24,669 bases of DNA. It comes from Clostridium sp. GTDB lineage: Bacteria > Bacillota > Clostridia > Clostridiales > Clostridiaceae. The stretch is taken from assembly GCF_018372875.1 (NCBI RefSeq), contig NZ_JAHAIF010000043.1, forward strand, positions 1 to 24,669, written 5' to 3'. This document shows positions 12,358 to 23,000 of this stretch, piece after piece. Numbering within the stretch: the stretch's first letter is position 1; every line of letters begins with the position of its first letter. The translations under genes were made by a program, and so were the position numbers. The notes under the pieces were generated by a model. It did no database searches, was not told the origin of the DNA, and saw only the letters and a list, made by a program, of their open reading frames with translations.

Positions 12358-12505
12358 ATGGATAAATCAGATTACAATGGAGTATATGAAGAATTATTTG
12401 AATTACTAGGAAGAGAGGTTACATTAAAAATAAATGAATATTTCAAAGGTCAACAAGTAAACTTTTAAATAGTATTATATTCTAAAGAATACATACATAA
12501 AATCA
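12358..12505 (+). pseudogene. Mor-like regulator, truncated copy
   Basis: MDKSDYNGVYEELFELLG and the following residues align with the intact 83-aa Mor-like protein at 7981. The codon corresponding to CCA after GQQVNF is TAA at 12466, leaving 36 residues. The downstream codons (VLYSKEYI) are still recognisable, then similarity ends, so the helix-turn-helix is lost. Its ribosome binding site is also degraded (ATTAGG instead of AGGAGGAG). It is a dead paralogue. Confidence 0.8.
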
Positions 12506-12530
12506 TTGTTTTTTGCTTTTTTTGTTTTTA

Positions 12531-12559
12531 TTGACATTCCAATTTAGATAAACCATAAT
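12531..12559 (+). promoter_or_regulatory. Vegetative promoter of the celR-type gene
   Basis: TTGACA (12531-12536) and CATAAT (12554-12559) with a 17-base spacer fit a sigma-A promoter. Transcription should start near 12566, about 35 bases before the chosen TTG start. Confidence 0.8.
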
Positions 12560-12600
12560 AAAATTATGAAAACGTTGTTGAGGTGGAGGGAGGGATATAC

Positions 12601-15279
12601 TTGGGAAGAAAAGATAATATTTATAATGAGTTAAAGAATTTAGATAATGGGCAAGGAGTAACTACTATAACAATAGCTAATTCTCTAGGGTTGTGTAGAG
12701 CAAATGTAAGTAGTGATTTAAATAAACTTTGTCAAGAGGGAAAAGTAACAAAAAAGGTTGGGAAACCAACTGTATTTATGGTATCGAATAAAAAATATAA
12801 TGCTGATAGTATTTTAGACCTTTTTGCTTCAAAGAATAAAAGTTTATATAATGCTGTTGAACAAGCAAAAGCTGCTATTTTATATCCACCAAATGGAATG
12901 AATATGCTTATATTAGGAGAAACAGGGGTAGGTAAATCTATGTTTGCAAGTCTTATTCATTCTTATGCATTGGAAGTGAAGAGGTTTAGTTCTGATGCTC
13001 CATTTATAATTTTTAACTGTGCAGATTATGCTAGCAATCCTCAATTACTAATATCTCAATTATTTGGATGTAAGAAAGGTGCATATACAGGTGCAGATAC
13101 TGACAAAATTGGATTAATAGAAAAAGCCCATGGTGGAATATTATTTTTAGATGAAGTACATAGATTACCTCCAGAAGGTCAAGAAATGTTATTTACATTT
13201 ATGGATAAAGGTATATTTAGAAGATTGGGAGAGACAGAAGTAGAGCGTGAAGCAGAGGTTTTAATTATTGCAGCAACAACAGAGGATCCTAATACTACTT
13301 TATTAAAGACATTTACAAGAAGAATACCAATGACTATTCATATTCCTAATATAAAAGATAGGACTATAGAAGAAAGATATAATCTTATTAGTACATTTAT
13401 GAGGGAAGAGTCTGGAAGGTTAAATGAGAAGATAAAGTTATCAGTCAACTCTATTAAAGCATTATTGGTATATGAGTGTACTAATAATGTTGGTCAATTA
13501 AGGGCTGATATTCAATTGATATGTGCTAAGGTATATGCAAGCTTTATTTCAGGCAAAAAGAAGGAAATGAGTATTAATAGTTTAGATTTACCTGAACATA
13601 TAAGAAAAGGATTATATGAAGATATAGAGCATAGACAGTTATGGAGTAAATTTATAGAAATAAATAAAAAATACTATATATTTGATAAAAGTGAGGATGA
13701 AATAATTTTTGAGGATTACAAGGATGACAACAGTATATACGAGAAGATCAATATAAAGTACCATGAATTAAAAAGTAAGGGTATGAATGAAGAAATAATT
13801 CAAGATGCTATGAAGAATGAAGTAAAAGAGTATTTTAAAAAGATTGAAAATACATTTGACAGTTCTAAATTAGAAAGTTTTATAAATAAAGAAATAATTA
13901 AAGTGATTAAAGAAATAATCGAGTATAGTGAAAGAAATCTTGATAGAAAATTTAGTGATAAAGTATATTATGGTATGGCGGTTCATATTAATAGTTCAAT
14001 AGAGAGGGTAAGGTCAAATAAGAAAATAACAAATCCTCAATTAAATAAAATAAGAACAGAAAATGAAGAAGAGTTTAATATTTCTTTAGATTGTTTGAGA
14101 ATAATTGAAAAAGCACTAGATATAAGGATGCCTATAGATGAGGCGGGATTCTTAGCTATGTTCTTTTCTTATGATAATAAAGTAGAAATTAATAAAGATA
14201 AGGAAGTAAAGATAATTGTTGTAGCACATGGTGCAGAGACAGCAACTTCAATGGCAGATGCAGCTAATTCATTATTAGGGAGCAAGTATGCAATAGGTAT
14301 AAATGCACCTATAAATGAAAAACCTGAAGAGGTGTTAAGAAGAATAAGAAGATTTATAAGGGATAGGAAGATATCATCTGATATTTTACTATTAGTTGAT
14401 ATGGGGTCATTAACAACCTTTGGAGGGGAAATAGAATCGGAATTTAATATTAGGGTTAAGATATTTCCACTAGTAAGTACGCTACATGTTATTGAAGCAA
14501 CAAGAAAAGCTATTTTAGGATGTAGTTTAGATGAAATTTTATTAGAAACTTTAAGGGTTAATGAGCTATATAAAGAGGATATTGTTGATATTTCTGATAA
14601 TATAATTAAAGATAATAAAAACAATAAAAAGTTAGCAATTTTATGTATATGTACTACTGGTGAAGGTGGGGCTCAAAGTATAAAGGGATTATTAAATGAT
14701 AATTTAAATTATGATAAAAATCTAATTGATATTTTAACATTAAACTTAGTTGATAGTAAATCTATAGAAGATAGGATTAGAAATTTGAAGGATAATTATG
14801 ATTTATTGGCAATTATAAGCTCCTTTGAAGTAAATATAAAAGTACCTCAATTTGATTTGCAAGATATATTTATTGAGAATGGTATATCAAGAATACAAAA
14901 AATCATAGATATTGAAACAACATATATAAAAATGAATGATACCTTAAGGATGCATTTAAAGAAAATAGATGGAGATAAAGTATTAAGGGATATAAAGGAA
15001 TTTAATAACAATATTCAAGAATCTTTAAACGAAAGAATAGAAACTAATAGATTAATAGGTATAACATTACATATAGCTTGTATGTTAGATAAGGCACAAA
15101 GTAATATAGAATCTGAAGAGTTTATTGATAAAGATAAATTTATTAAAGGCAATGAAAAACTGTATTGTATAGTTAAAAGAGAATGCGAAACACTTGAAGA
15201 AAAATACGAAACACATATTAATACAAATGAGATATGTTATATAATGAGTTTTTTTAAAGGAACTTTTAAGGAGCGTTAA
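12601..15279 (+). CDS. celR: LevR/CelR-type sigma-54-dependent PTS regulator
   Basis: This 892-aa activator would use ATP to open a sigma-54 promoter and sense sugar through PTS phosphorylation. The order is an N-terminal winged helix (about 1-65), an AAA+ domain with Walker A GETGVGKS (106-113), the sigma-54 contact loop GAYTGA (160-165) and Walker B LFLDE (D184, E185), PRD1 with H462, a mannose-type EIIA-like domain with H543, an EIIB-like part, and PRD2 with H824. I chose TTG at 12601 because GGAGGGAGGG lies six bases upstream and family members begin MxRKDxIY. A GTG six codons upstream is the alternative. A sigma-54 promoter and cellobiose-type PTS genes follow, so the target is almost certainly the adjacent operon. 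The symbol is by analogy. Confidence 0.92.
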   Translation: MGRKDNIYNELKNLDNGQGVTTITIANSLGLCRANVSSDLNKLCQEGKVTKKVGKPTVFMVSNKKYNADSILDLFASKNKSLYNAVEQAKAAILYPPNGMNMLILGETGVGKSMFASLIHSYALEVKRFSSDAPFIIFNCADYASNPQLLISQLFGCKKGAYTGADTDKIGLIEKAHGGILFLDEVHRLPPEGQEMLFTFMDKGIFRRLGETEVEREAEVLIIAATTEDPNTTLLKTFTRRIPMTIHIPNIKDRTIEERYNLISTFMREESGRLNEKIKLSVNSIKALLVYECTNNVGQLRADIQLICAKVYASFISGKKKEMSINSLDLPEHIRKGLYEDIEHRQLWSKFIEINKKYYIFDKSEDEIIFEDYKDDNSIYEKINIKYHELKSKGMNEEIIQDAMKNEVKEYFKKIENTFDSSKLESFINKEIIKVIKEIIEYSERNLDRKFSDKVYYGMAVHINSSIERVRSNKKITNPQLNKIRTENEEEFNISLDCLRIIEKALDIRMPIDEAGFLAMFFSYDNKVEINKDKEVKIIVVAHGAETATSMADAANSLLGSKYAIGINAPINEKPEEVLRRIRRFIRDRKISSDILLLVDMGSLTTFGGEIESEFNIRVKIFPLVSTLHVIEATRKAILGCSLDEILLETLRVNELYKEDIVDISDNIIKDNKNNKKLAILCICTTGEGGAQSIKGLLNDNLNYDKNLIDILTLNLVDSKSIEDRIRNLKDNYDLLAIISSFEVNIKVPQFDLQDIFIENGISRIQKIIDIETTYIKMNDTLRMHLKKIDGDKVLRDIKEFNNNIQESLNERIETNRLIGITLHIACMLDKAQSNIESEEFIDKDKFIKGNEKLYCIVKRECETLEEKYETHINTNEICYIMSFFKGTFKER

Positions 15280-15285
15280 AGCTTG

Positions 15286-15313
15286 AAAACTCCCTATGTT
15301 AGGGAGTTTTTTT
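15286..15313 (+). terminator. Terminator of the regulator gene
   Basis: AAAACTCCCTA and TAGGGAGTTTT flank a TGT loop and are followed by more T residues. It isolates the regulator from the PTS operon. Confidence 0.9.
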
Positions 15314-15343
15314 ATTTAACGAAACAAGAAGGTAAATGAGTTT

Positions 15344-15359
15344 TGGCACGGTTATTGCT
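15344..15359 (+). promoter_or_regulatory. Sigma-54 promoter of the PTS operon
   Basis: TGGCAC-N5-TTGCT matches the -24/-12 consensus, with GG at 15345-15346 and GC at 15357-15358. Start of transcription is expected near 15370, about 35 bases before the EIIA gene. The presence of the CelR-type activator directly upstream supports it. The activator's upstream binding site is not obvious to me. Confidence 0.92.
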
Positions 15360-15405
15360 ATAGATATAGGCATAGAAAAAATTTAAAAGTAAGGTGGTAT
15401 GAAAA

Positions 15406-15732
15406 ATGGATTATCAAGAAATAATATTTGGACTAATAGTGAATGCAGGAGATTCAAGGAGCAATTCTATGAAAGCCATTAGACTAGCTAAGAAAGGTAA
15501 GATAGAAGAAGCTAAAGAAACTATAAAAATATCTGAAGACTGTTTGAATAAAGCTCATGAGATTCAAACATCTTTAATTCAAGATGAGGCTGCAGGAAAA
15601 AGAGCAGAAGTTACATTATTAATGGTACATGCTCAAGACCATTTAATGAATGCAATTACAATTAAGGATATTGCAATAGAACTAATAGATACAAGAGAAG
15701 AGTTAGAAAGTATTAAAAATATAATTAAGTAA
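15406..15732 (+). CDS. PTS lactose/cellobiose-family EIIA component
   Basis: The 108-aa protein carries phosphate from HPr to EIIB in the phosphoenolpyruvate sugar phosphotransferase system. It is all helical and of family length. The active-site sequence VHAQDHLM gives phosphorylated H75 with the conserved metal-ligand Asp three residues later (D78). Trimeric EIIA of this class works in the cytoplasm. It is the first gene after the sigma-54 promoter and is followed by EIIB after 30 bases. Chitobiose, cellobiose and lactose EIIA proteins look alike, so the substrate is taken from the neighbouring GH1 enzyme and regulator type. Confidence 0.94.
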   Translation: MDYQEIIFGLIVNAGDSRSNSMKAIRLAKKGKIEEAKETIKISEDCLNKAHEIQTSLIQDEAAGKRAEVTLLMVHAQDHLMNAITIKDIAIELIDTREELESIKNIIK

Positions 15733-15762
15733 AAATATAAGATTTTTTTAGGAGGAATTATC

Positions 15763-16062
15763 ATGAAAAGAATAACATTAATTTGTGCTGCAGGAATGTC
15801 AACTAGCTTATTAGTAACAAAAATGGAGGAAGTGGCTAAGAAAAATAATTTGCCTGTATCAATTATAGCTATACCACAATCTAAGTTCGAAGATTATGAG
15901 GATAAAACAGATATTCTTCTATTAGGACCACAAGTAAGCTTTTTATTTGAAGACTTTAAAGAAAAATATGAGCCAAAAGGAATTAGAGTAAGGGTAATAG
16001 ATAGTGCAGATTATGGAATGATGAACGGAGCTAAGGTTCTAAAAGCAGCACTAACAAAATAG
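15763..16062 (+). CDS. PTS lactose/cellobiose-family EIIB component
   Basis: The 99-aa protein accepts phosphate on a cysteine from EIIA and passes it to the sugar bound by EIIC. The signature is at the N-terminus, ITLICAAGMSTSLLVTKM, with phospho-cysteine C8 in a P-loop. The rest shows the alternating strand/helix fold of the family (LLLGPQVSFL, GIRVRVIDSADYGMM). TAGGAGGAATT precedes the ATG. It lies 26 bases before the EIIC start. Confidence 0.95.
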   Translation: MKRITLICAAGMSTSLLVTKMEEVAKKNNLPVSIIAIPQSKFEDYEDKTDILLLGPQVSFLFEDFKEKYEPKGIRVRVIDSADYGMMNGAKVLKAALTK

Positions 16063-16088
16063 AAAATTTTAAATTGGAGGAATTACAA

Positions 16089-17387
16089 ATGAATAATAAA
16101 ACTATTCAAGAAAAGGTACAACCAATTATTAATAAGATTACTACAAATAGATATTTGAAATCTGTGTCAGATGGTATTGCAAGTATATTACCAGCAATTA
16201 TAGTAGGGGCAATTTTTACTCTTTTAGCTAATCTTCCAATTAGTTCATATCAAGAGTTTTTAACAAGTTCCGGATTAGGACAAGTATTGAAGTTGCCAAT
16301 AACTTTTACTACAGATTTAATTGCTTTATATTCAGTATTTTTTATTGGTTATAAGTTAGCTGAAAGTTTTGAAGGTAATGGGGCAATAGCAGGATTACTT
16401 TCACTTGTTTCGTTTTTTGTAGTTACGCCACTTGTAGTTGCTGAAAAAGTAAAATTTATATCATTTGAGTGGCTAGGAGCAAAAGGTTTATTCGTTGCAA
16501 TTATTGTAGGATTAGTGGCATCAAGATTATATGTTGCAATTATTAAAAAGGGTATTATTATTAAGATGCCAAATGGAGTACCACCAACAATTAGTAGTTC
16601 ATTTACAGCTTTAGTACCAGCATTTATAGTAATTCCATTTTTCTCAGTTGTTGCAATGATATTCAGCAAAACTGATTTTGCAAGTGTACATGGATTTGTA
16701 TATAAATTTGTACAAACTCCATTAGAAGGATTGGGTGGAACATTAACTTCTCTAATTATAGTAATGATTGTAGCACATGTATTATGGTTATTTGGTATCC
16801 ATGGAATGATGGTATCAATGTCAATAATGATGCCAATATGGACATCACTAAATATTCAAAATTTAGAAGCCTATAATAGTGGGGAACCACTACCAAACAT
16901 AATTTGTAGTGCATTCATAATGGTTTATGTATTAGTCGGAGGATCAGGAGGAACCTTAGGATTAAATTTATATATGTCTTTTAAAGGTAAAAGTAAACGT
17001 TATAAAACATTAGGGAATTTATCTTTACCAGGAAGTATTTGCAGTATAAATGAACCATTAATATTTGGTACGCCAGTTATTATGAATCCGAAGTTAGCTA
17101 TACCTTTCGTAGCGACACCAGTTGTATGTACAATTATAGCTTATTATGCAACTTATTTTGGATTTGTTCCAAGATTAATGGGAGCAGCCCTTCCATTAGG
17201 TACTCCAATAGGAGTAAGTGGATTCTTACAAGGTGGTTTCTCAGTAGTTGCATTACAAATGATTCTAGTAGTAGTTTCATTCATTATATATTTACCATTT
17301 GCTAGAAGCTTAGATAAAGAGGCTTATGAGCAAGAGCAGAAGGAATCTGATGATGAAGTAGATTTTAGTGATATAGATTTTGATTAA
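16089..17387 (+). CDS. PTS lactose/cellobiose-family EIIC permease
   Basis: The 432-aa integral membrane protein binds and translocates the beta-glucoside while it is phosphorylated. About ten hydrophobic segments are visible. Family motifs include GIHGMMV near residue 240 and NEPLIFGTPVIMNP near 322, the substrate-site loop. A TTG at 16074 is in frame, but the GGAGGAATT between it and ATG 16089 is the ribosome binding site, so I chose 16089. The C-terminal 20 residues are very acidic (EQEQKESDDEVDFSDIDFD) and extend beyond the last membrane span. Confidence 0.94.
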   Translation: MNNKTIQEKVQPIINKITTNRYLKSVSDGIASILPAIIVGAIFTLLANLPISSYQEFLTSSGLGQVLKLPITFTTDLIALYSVFFIGYKLAESFEGNGAIAGLLSLVSFFVVTPLVVAEKVKFISFEWLGAKGLFVAIIVGLVASRLYVAIIKKGIIIKMPNGVPPTISSSFTALVPAFIVIPFFSVVAMIFSKTDFASVHGFVYKFVQTPLEGLGGTLTSLIIVMIVAHVLWLFGIHGMMVSMSIMMPIWTSLNIQNLEAYNSGEPLPNIICSAFIMVYVLVGGSGGTLGLNLYMSFKGKSKRYKTLGNLSLPGSICSINEPLIFGTPVIMNPKLAIPFVATPVVCTIIAYYATYFGFVPRLMGAALPLGTPIGVSGFLQGGFSVVALQMILVVVSFIIYLPFARSLDKEAYEQEQKESDDEVDFSDIDFD

Positions 17388-17421
17388 TAAATAAAAAATT
17401 ATTATAGAAATATAAGTGTAG

Positions 17422-18867
<1,446 letters not shown>

Positions 18868-19014
18868 TAATTTTAATGTAGTTGTAGCATTAAAGTATAG
18901 ACTATGTAAAGAATTTTGTGTAAAATAAATAAAATCTACTCCTTATTAATAATAATTGGGATAAAATATTTTTACAAGGGTCAATGTAATTTAGATAAGA
19001 TTTGTTTAATAGTT
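18868..19014 (+). other. Gene-free 3' region of the PTS operon
   Basis: Only a weak TTTAATG/CATTAAA hairpin without T run is visible near 18875-18895. No coding signal is present before the terminator at 19015. Confidence 0.4.
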
Positions 19015-19056
19015 AAGTCACCTAAAAAATATAAAAATATTCTTAGGTGACTTTTA
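19015..19056. terminator. Terminator of the PTS operon
   Basis: AAGTCACCTAA (19015-19025) and TTAGGTGACTT (19043-19053) form an 11-bp stem with T residues after it. It lies between the PTS operon and a converging transposase remnant. Confidence 0.75.
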
Positions 19057-19076
19057 ATTTTATCACACGATTGAAT

Positions 19077-19508
19077 TTATGCTACTTTATAAAGGAAGAT
19101 TACTGAAGATTTGGAACGGATTTTTCTAGTGTCTATCCATCCTTTTCTTACAGGCAATATGTTCTTTTGGATTAAAGCTTCAATATCTAGTGGGGTGTGT
19201 CTAAAAAAAGTATTTACAAATGTGGATGGAGTTAGTAAAGTTTACTAATCCAATAGCATATTTTAGTTCTCTAAATGATGTCTCTATTGCCAACTTCATA
19301 TGATAAAGTTCCTTTATCATATCTACGCCAAATTCTTTTTCATATAAATTAGTTATTATAGTTTCATAGAAGTTTCAAGTGATAATTTACGATTTCTAAC
19401 AAAACCCTTATTAGGATTTTTAGCAAAAGATTCAGGTTCTTTTACCATTTCTTTGATAATTGAATTTAATTTTGCTTTAACATAATCACAATATTTAGCT
19501 ATTAGTAA
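19077..19508 (-). pseudogene. IS4-family transposase, heavily deleted remnant
   Basis: On the minus strand the start region reads LLIAKYCDYVKAKLNSIIKE and RNRKLSLET, typical of the N-terminus of clostridial IS4-family transposases. The central several hundred residues are gone. It then continues, with a frame change, into KLAIETSFRELKYAIGLVNF, which carries the family's late E-x6-K-like motif, and ends in LPVRKGWIDTRKIRSKSS and FLYKVA-stop. Less than a third of a normal 450-500 aa transposase remains, and terminal inverted repeats are not recognisable. It shows past insertion-sequence activity at this locus. Confidence 0.75.
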
Positions 19509-19660
19509 TCCCCCTAAAAATTTATATATTTAAGAAGTTTAACCACTTTTTTCTAAATATTTGTCAAGCTTTTTAGCAGAAAAGAGCAAGGTATTTTTAA
19601 TTCCATACTCTTTGCTTTACAGTAATGTTGTTTTATTAAATTAATGATATTGGGGCTAAA
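19509..19660. other. Short non-coding stretch next to the IS remnant
   Basis: Probably residual insertion-sequence end DNA. An imperfect hairpin is seen with AGCAAGGTAT and ATACTCTTTGCT arms (19586-19617). No gene is visible. Confidence 0.35.
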
Positions 19661-19661
19661 T

Positions 19662-19752
19662 CAACTGTTTTTATTGATGTGATTAAATATATATTATAAA
19701 TCTGATAAAAGAGTTAATGTTTCTAATGAAAAAAGCATTAACTCTTTTTATA
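19662..19752 (+). repeat. Mor-leader repeat, copy 3 (orphan terminator)
   Basis: CTAAATCAACTGTTTT, TATATATTATAAATCTGATAA and the hairpin AAAAGAGTTAATG (19707-19719) / CATTAACTCTTTT (19736-19748) match copy 1. The inner stem is TTTC/GAAA here against TTCT/AGAA in copy 1, so pairing is kept. No Mor-like gene follows; a GAAAGGAG ribosome binding site remains without an open frame. Confidence 0.75.
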
Positions 19753-19817
19753 TATAGAGAGAAATATTAAGAAAGGAGTAAGTATAGTTAAGTAGTTAAG
19801 AATTACAAAGTTTAATT

Positions 19818-19866
19818 AAAGGAGCTGTCGCTAACGGATTTTATTCCGCTAATGCGACAGCTCCTT
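19818..19866. repeat. 49-bp dispersed hairpin repeat, copy 2
   Basis: Identical to 48-96 over 49 bases. It lies 160 bases before the surface protein gene. Since copy 1 is also just upstream of a gene on the same strand, it may be a mobile hairpin or a processing/termination element. Confidence 0.85.
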
Positions 19867-20029
19867 ATATTTTTATACTTGGTAAAAAATATGTTATTAA
19901 AACATAAAGTATGTTAAAAAATTTTACCTTTATTTACATTAACTTGATATTTAGGATTATTTTAATATGGTAGTATGATACTTGTAAATATTTACGGGAA
20001 TTTAATAAGATTATTTTACAGGAGGAATT
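19867..20029 (+). promoter_or_regulatory. Upstream region of the surface protein gene
   Basis: An AT-rich region with GGAGGAATT before the ATG. TTGATA at 19944-19949 and TATGAT at 19974-19979 are possible promoter parts, but their 24-base spacing is too long for a pair. I cannot fix the promoter. No riboswitch is recognised. Confidence 0.35.
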
Positions 20030-23000
20030 ATGATAAGAAGAAAATTATATAGAAGTAAGATATTTTCTTTAGTGTTAGCTACATTATTATGCTTAAATCC
20101 AATAAAGGCTATAGCATTAGATTTTCAAGATTCGCTAATTGAAAATACAAATGATAAATTGATAAGATTAAGTGAAGTAAAAGATAAAGAATTATTAATT
20201 ACAGAAATATTACCTGATTCTTCTAATGTTAATGGATCAGATGCTTATGAGTTTATAGAAGTTTATAATAACTCAAATAGAGAACTAAACCTAAAAGATT
20301 ATAAGTTATATTATAATTATCCTGATAAGGGTGATGGAAGTGATGTTTTATGGATAGACATAAATAATGATGTTAAAATACAAAGCGGTGAGGCTATTGT
20401 ATTTTGGATTAAGAACGAAAAAAATAATCACTTAACAGTAGATGATTTTAATAAAAAGTTTGATACAAAATTAGAACTTAATACAAATATATTTGAATTG
20501 TACAATGGAGGAATGGCTAATAGTGGAGCAAGAGCTTTAAGATTAACTACAAGTGTATATGAACAAGTAGATTTAGTATCATATAACATGGATGGAGTAA
20601 AAGATACATCAGCTGATAAATCTATAAAATATAAGTATGATGATGCATCAAATAAAAGTATCATGATATCCAATAATTGCAAACCAGATCCTGGAATTGT
20701 TAATGATGAAGATAAACCAACAAAGGTTTTAGTTAATAAACCAGAAAATTTACCAGTAGTAGAGAATATGACATCAGATACATTTACAGACGATGAAGGA
20801 TTAATTTTTAAAGTTAATGCAACATCTGAAGAAACTAATATTAAGACAGTTAAATTAAGTTATAAAAGTAATAAAATGAATGAATATGAAACGTATAACT
20901 TATTAAAAGGTGAGAATAACATATTCACTAAAGAAATATCTAAATATGATTTAATTGGTAAGGCATATTATGATTATTATTTCGAGGTTAGTGATGGGTT
21001 TGAAGTAGTAAAAACTGATGTAAAAAGAATAACCAATCTTGAGTTAGATGATTCCAACATTAGATTTAATATTAATGAAAATGAGTTTTTAAATGGAGTT
21101 AAAAATGTAATTACTACTGGTGAGGAATTACTAATAGATGGGGAAAATAAAACATTAGATTCAGTTTCTTCAATAGAAAATAATGCTAAGATAGTATTTG
21201 ATATTAAGGAAACAGACGTGTTTTTTAAAAATGCAGTAGCAATAGGAGATACAGTACTTGGTATATTTAATGAGGGCACTTATGATAATTGGGATACTGT
21301 AGCTTTTGATGTAGATCCTACTTATTTCAAAAAAGGAGAAACTATTCAAATAGATATTCATGCAGGAAATAAAGCCAATGCTCTAGAACATAATGAAGAG
21401 AATAATGATGACTTTGTTACTAAGAATATTAGATTAGTTTTACCAGATGGAACTATATTAAGACCAAAAGGATATGAGAATCCTGAAGAAGTAATACAAA
21501 TGGGAGACTCAGATGGAAAAGTTGAAGTACTAAATGCAGTATTTAGCCCAAGTAATGATTCCTTTAATGCTTTAAGATATGAATTAAACACTATTGAGCT
21601 TGAGGATGGAGAGCATAGTTTAAGCGGTGTAATAAATGAATTAAATGAAAGAGAAGATGTAAAGTTTTTAGTTGATAATACTGCACCAGAAATATTTACA
21701 AACATAGAGAATGAAAAAGTGTATAAAGGAACTAATACAATAACAGTAGATGCAAAAGATGATATTTCGGGGATGAATGATGTAACAGCTAAGTTAGATG
21801 GAAGAAATATTGAATTACCATATGAATTTAGATCACTTGAATTGTCACCAGGATATCATACATTAATAATAAATGCACGTGATAATTGTAATAATGAATC
21901 AATTAAGGAAGTTAAATTTATAATTCCAGAAGAAAGTGCAGAAATAGGTTTAGAAATTAAGCCAGGAAATGGAGAAATATTAGATTCAGATCCAATATTC
22001 TCAATACATGTTAAAGACAGCACAGATGATATTATGACAGTTGATTTTAAAAAGGGAGAAAGATACGTTTTAGGAGATAGTAATATATCTAAAGCGGAAG
22101 GTATTAGCCAGACTTCAGGAACTAGTGATTTAGCGTTTACTGAAGGTTCTGCAAATGGATTCCCATATGAAGCATTTGATATTGAGTTAAGTGATGATGT
22201 AAATGAAAATGCAACAATTAAGGTAGAGTGGACAGGTGTATCAAACAATTTAAAAACAAAAATGTATGTTTATAATTATTTTACTGGAGCGTTTGATATA
22301 GTTTCAACGGAAGATGAGATTATTGAAAATGAAATTAAATTAACGGGAACAGTTTCTTTGCAGAATCATTTAAGAGATAATAAGGTTAGAATTATGGTTC
22401 AAAATGGTGAGGGACATACTCCAAATCAATATGAAGCAGGTACATCAGCTAATGCAACAGAAAATACAAGCATTACAACAAGTAATGAAAATGATTTAGA
22501 TAGAAATCAATACGACTTTACATTTGCAATAGAAAGTGACACTCAATATTATAATGAAGATACACCAGATAATGATAATATTATTGGTAAATATGAGCAT
22601 CAATTAAATATACATGATTGGTTAATTGCAAATAGACCTAGAATGAATATTCAATATTTATTCCATAATGGAGACATTATTGATGATTCAGGAATGATTT
22701 CTCAATGGGAAAATGCTGATGCCGCATATAAGAAATTAGATGATGCTAACTTCCCTTATGGAATATTAGCTGGTAATCATGATGTTGATCATTTAACAAA
22801 TGATTATACAAATTATAGTACTTATTTTGGTGAAAGTAGATTTTATAATAATCCATGGTATGGTGAGAGTTATAAGGATAATAAAGCACATTATGACTTA
22901 ATAACTGTAGGTGGCATTGATTTTATAATGATGTATGTCGGATGGTCTATTGGAGATGAAGAAATAGAATGGATGAATAAAGTTTTACAGCAATATCCAG

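Noticed and set aside
12583..12600. GTG start for the CelR-type regulator
   Set aside because: The GTG overlaps the purine-rich ribosome binding site. TTG 12601 has ideal spacing and gives the family-like N-terminus.
19077..19508. Functional IS element after the PTS operon
   Set aside because: Most of the transposase is missing, frames are broken and no terminal repeats could be found.
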